Positions 62,700 to 64,000 of a stretch of 64,000 nucleotides of DNA are shown piece by piece; position 1 is the stretch's first letter, and every line of letters starts with the position of its first letter. Made by a program: the position numbers and the translations under genes. Source of the stretch: Polaromonas sp. CF318 (GTDB lineage Bacteria; Pseudomonadota; Gammaproteobacteria; Burkholderiales; Burkholderiaceae_C); assembly GCF_000282655.1 (NCBI RefSeq), contig NZ_AKIV01000071.1, positions 20,669 through 84,668 of the forward strand. The letters are read 5' to 3'. The notes under the pieces are model-generated. The model saw only the letters and a list, made by a program, of their open reading frames with translations, was not told the origin of the DNA and did not search any database.

Positions 62700-63779
62700 T
62701 TACAGTTTCTGGCTTTGCATGAAGCGGTCGAAAGTGGCTTCGGTGAAACGGAACCACAGGTTCTGGTCGCCGCGGAATTTCGAATAATCGGCGTAGACCT
62801 TGCGCCAGCTTTCGTTCCTGGCCGACAGCTCTTCGTAGAGCTTCATGGACTCCTTGAAAGCCGCGCTCATGACGTCCGCGGGGAAGGGACGCAGCTTGGC
62901 GCCTGCGCCCACCAGCTGTTTGAGGGCCGTGGGGTTCTTGGCGTCGTATTTGGCCTGCATGTCGACGTGGGCCGCCGCACTGGCGACTTCGACGATGGCC
63001 TTGTACTCGGGCGTGAGCGCGTCGTAGGCCTTCTGGTTGATGTAGAGGTCCAGTTGCAGGCCGCCTTCCCACCAGCCGGGGTAGTAGTAATTGGGCGCCA
63101 CCTTGTTAAAGCCCAGCTTCTGGTCGTCGTAGGGGCCTATCCATTCGGCCGCGTCTATGGTGCCTTTTTCCAGGGCCTGGTAGATCTCGCCGCCGGGAAT
63201 GTTTTGCGGCACGCCGCCCAGGCGCTCAATGACCTTGCCGGCAAAGCCGCCGACGCGGAACTTCAGGCCCTTCATGTCGGCCAGCGACTTGATCTCCTTG
63301 CGAAACCAGCCGCCCATCTGCGCGCCGGTGTTGCCGCAGGGGAAGCTGATGATGTTGTATTTGGCGTAAAACTCGCGCATCAGCTTCAGGCCGTTGCCCT
63401 CGAAGGTCCAGGCGCTCATCTGGCGGCTGTTCAGGCCGAAGGGTATCGCCCCGCCTATGGCGAAAGTCTCGTCCTTGCCGAAGAAGTAGTAGGGCGCCGT
63501 ATGGGCCGCTTCGATGGAGCCCTGCTGCACGCCGTCGACCACACCGAAGGCGGGCATCAGTTCGCCGGCCGCATGGACCGAGATTTCAAACTTGCCGCCC
63601 GAGATCGCCTTGACGTGTTTGGCGAAGGTCTCCGCGCCGCCGTAAATCGTGTCCAGCGACTTGGGGAAGCTGGATGCCAGGCGCCAGCGAACGGCGACCT
63701 GCGCATGAACGGCGGGCGCGACGCCCGCGGCCAGCACGCCGGCAACGCCCGCGTGCTTGATGAGTGAACGACGATCCAT
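62700..63779 (-). CDS. TakP-like TRAP substrate-binding protein 3
   Basis: 359 aa from ATG 63779 with GGAG 8 nt upstream; the codon before is TTG and is probably not used. Tat-type N-terminus (MDRRSLIKHAGVAGVLAAG). Compared with paralogues 1 and 2 it reads NYYYPGWWEGGLQLDLYINQ where they have FYYYPGWWEGGPE, a change in the predicted ligand pocket. GGGTAAACCC occurs 115 bp upstream (63894-63903), as it does before dctQ. The copy nearest the window edge; further paralogues may follow. Confidence 0.92.
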   Translation of the reverse strand: MDRRSLIKHAGVAGVLAAGVAPAVHAQVAVRWRLASSFPKSLDTIYGGAETFAKHVKAISGGKFEISVHAAGELMPAFGVVDGVQQGSIEAAHTAPYYFFGKDETFAIGGAIPFGLNSRQMSAWTFEGNGLKLMREFYAKYNIISFPCGNTGAQMGGWFRKEIKSLADMKGLKFRVGGFAGKVIERLGGVPQNIPGGEIYQALEKGTIDAAEWIGPYDDQKLGFNKVAPNYYYPGWWEGGLQLDLYINQKAYDALTPEYKAIVEVASAAAHVDMQAKYDAKNPTALKQLVGAGAKLRPFPADVMSAAFKESMKLYEELSARNESWRKVYADYSKFRGDQNLWFRFTEATFDRFMQSQKL

Positions 63780-63930
63780 CAACTTGACTCCGAAGTATGA
63801 AAAATAAAATTCCTTGGGGCCTGCGCATGCGCCGGCCAGACTGCCTGCGCAGGTCCTGGGGAATTCTAAAAATCAGGGGAGTGTGGGCCGGGCGGGTAAA
63901 CCCTTGAAGAGCTGACAAGAACCTGTCGGC

Positions 63931-64000
63931 CCCCACGTTCGTTCACTGCGTGTAACTCCCGAGGCCTTGCAGGCCGCGGCTCGCGAGACGCTTCGCCTCT
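63931..64000. repeat. Divergent, incomplete copy of the intergenic repeat
   Basis: TTCACTGCGTGTAACTCCCG and CCTTGCAGGCCGCGG align with the tandem repeats at 59776-59961 but with several differences and GGCTCGCGAG after it. It runs to the end of the window. The bases from 63780 to 63930 hold the promoter region of paralogue 3 and no gene. Confidence 0.45.

Noticed and set aside
60044..63779. Three binding-protein copies as an assembly duplication
   Set aside because: They differ at many codons, in leader sequences and in terminators, so they are real paralogues.

Overview
The window is a GC-rich stretch of a beta-proteobacterial chromosome, most likely Comamonadaceae (Polaromonas/Variovorax/Rhodoferax type). 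The evidence is the order pheA-tyrA-aroA/cmk-rpsA-ihfB-lapA-lapB-rfaE1-rfaD, the AroA-Cmk fusion, the many TRAP and Liv-type transporters, and a short GC-rich intergenic repeat family. No rRNA, tRNA, CRISPR array, transposase or integrase was seen. The genus is inference from gene content.

Layout. (1) 1-10.1 kb: conserved core genes for aromatic amino acids, ribosomal protein S1, IHF-beta, LPS assembly control and heptose synthesis, ending with a secreted helix-hairpin-helix protein and a clear terminator. (2) 10.1-12.1 kb: DinB-like protein, membrane protein, glutathione transferase. (3) 12.1-28 kb: a transport and catabolism locus with a fused 5-oxoprolinase/hydantoinase, a DUF1445 (YcsI / D-glutamate-cyclase family) protein, a complete Liv-type ABC transporter, an orphan TRAP binding protein, a LysR regulator, a complete TRAP transporter and an Asp/Glu-racemase-family enzyme. 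Together they suggest uptake and conversion of 5-oxoproline, D-glutamate or hydantoin-like compounds. (4) 28-35.8 kb: CrcB, a GAF/Fis regulator without an AAA+ domain, a copper set (DUF2946, YcnI, PCuAC) and a tungstate/molybdate set (tupBCA, a ModA-like protein, a divergent ModE/TupR-like regulator). (5) 35.8-39.2 kb: an EgtB/SenA-like protein that has lost two of three iron-ligand positions, and an isolated N-terminal module of a ChpA-type chemosensory kinase. (6) 39.2-55.6 kb: an accessory island that I regard as the candidate undescribed system. (7) 55.8-64 kb: selD, a TRAP permease pair, and three tandem near-identical TakP-like binding proteins, each with its own terminator.

The island. 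Two minus-strand operons flank a plus-strand regulatory pair. Operon A (55512 down to 45863) encodes two tandem paralogous ~205-aa proteins, a 1000-aa protein with a Pro/Gly-rich hinge, a phage tail-collar protein, a nitrilase-fold protein, an FkbM methyltransferase and a triple-domain glycosyltransferase. Operon B (42761 down to 39240) encodes an unknown 222-aa protein, a GH25 lysozyme and a GH64-like beta-1,3-glucanase. Between them lie an FHA-winged-helix regulator and a Ser/Thr kinase with a degenerate cyclase-like domain. Both operons begin with the same 20-bp direct-repeat box (GTAAT-N5-GTAAT, 17/20 identical) with a -10-like hexamer exactly 21 nt downstream, so they look like one regulon. 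The glucanase and the nitrilase-like protein, otherwise unrelated, share a C-terminal domain of about 105 residues. None of the enzymes has a Sec signal. The hypothesis is a kinase-controlled, non-Sec-exported or lysis-released set of wall- and glucan-active proteins sharing a sorting or assembly domain.
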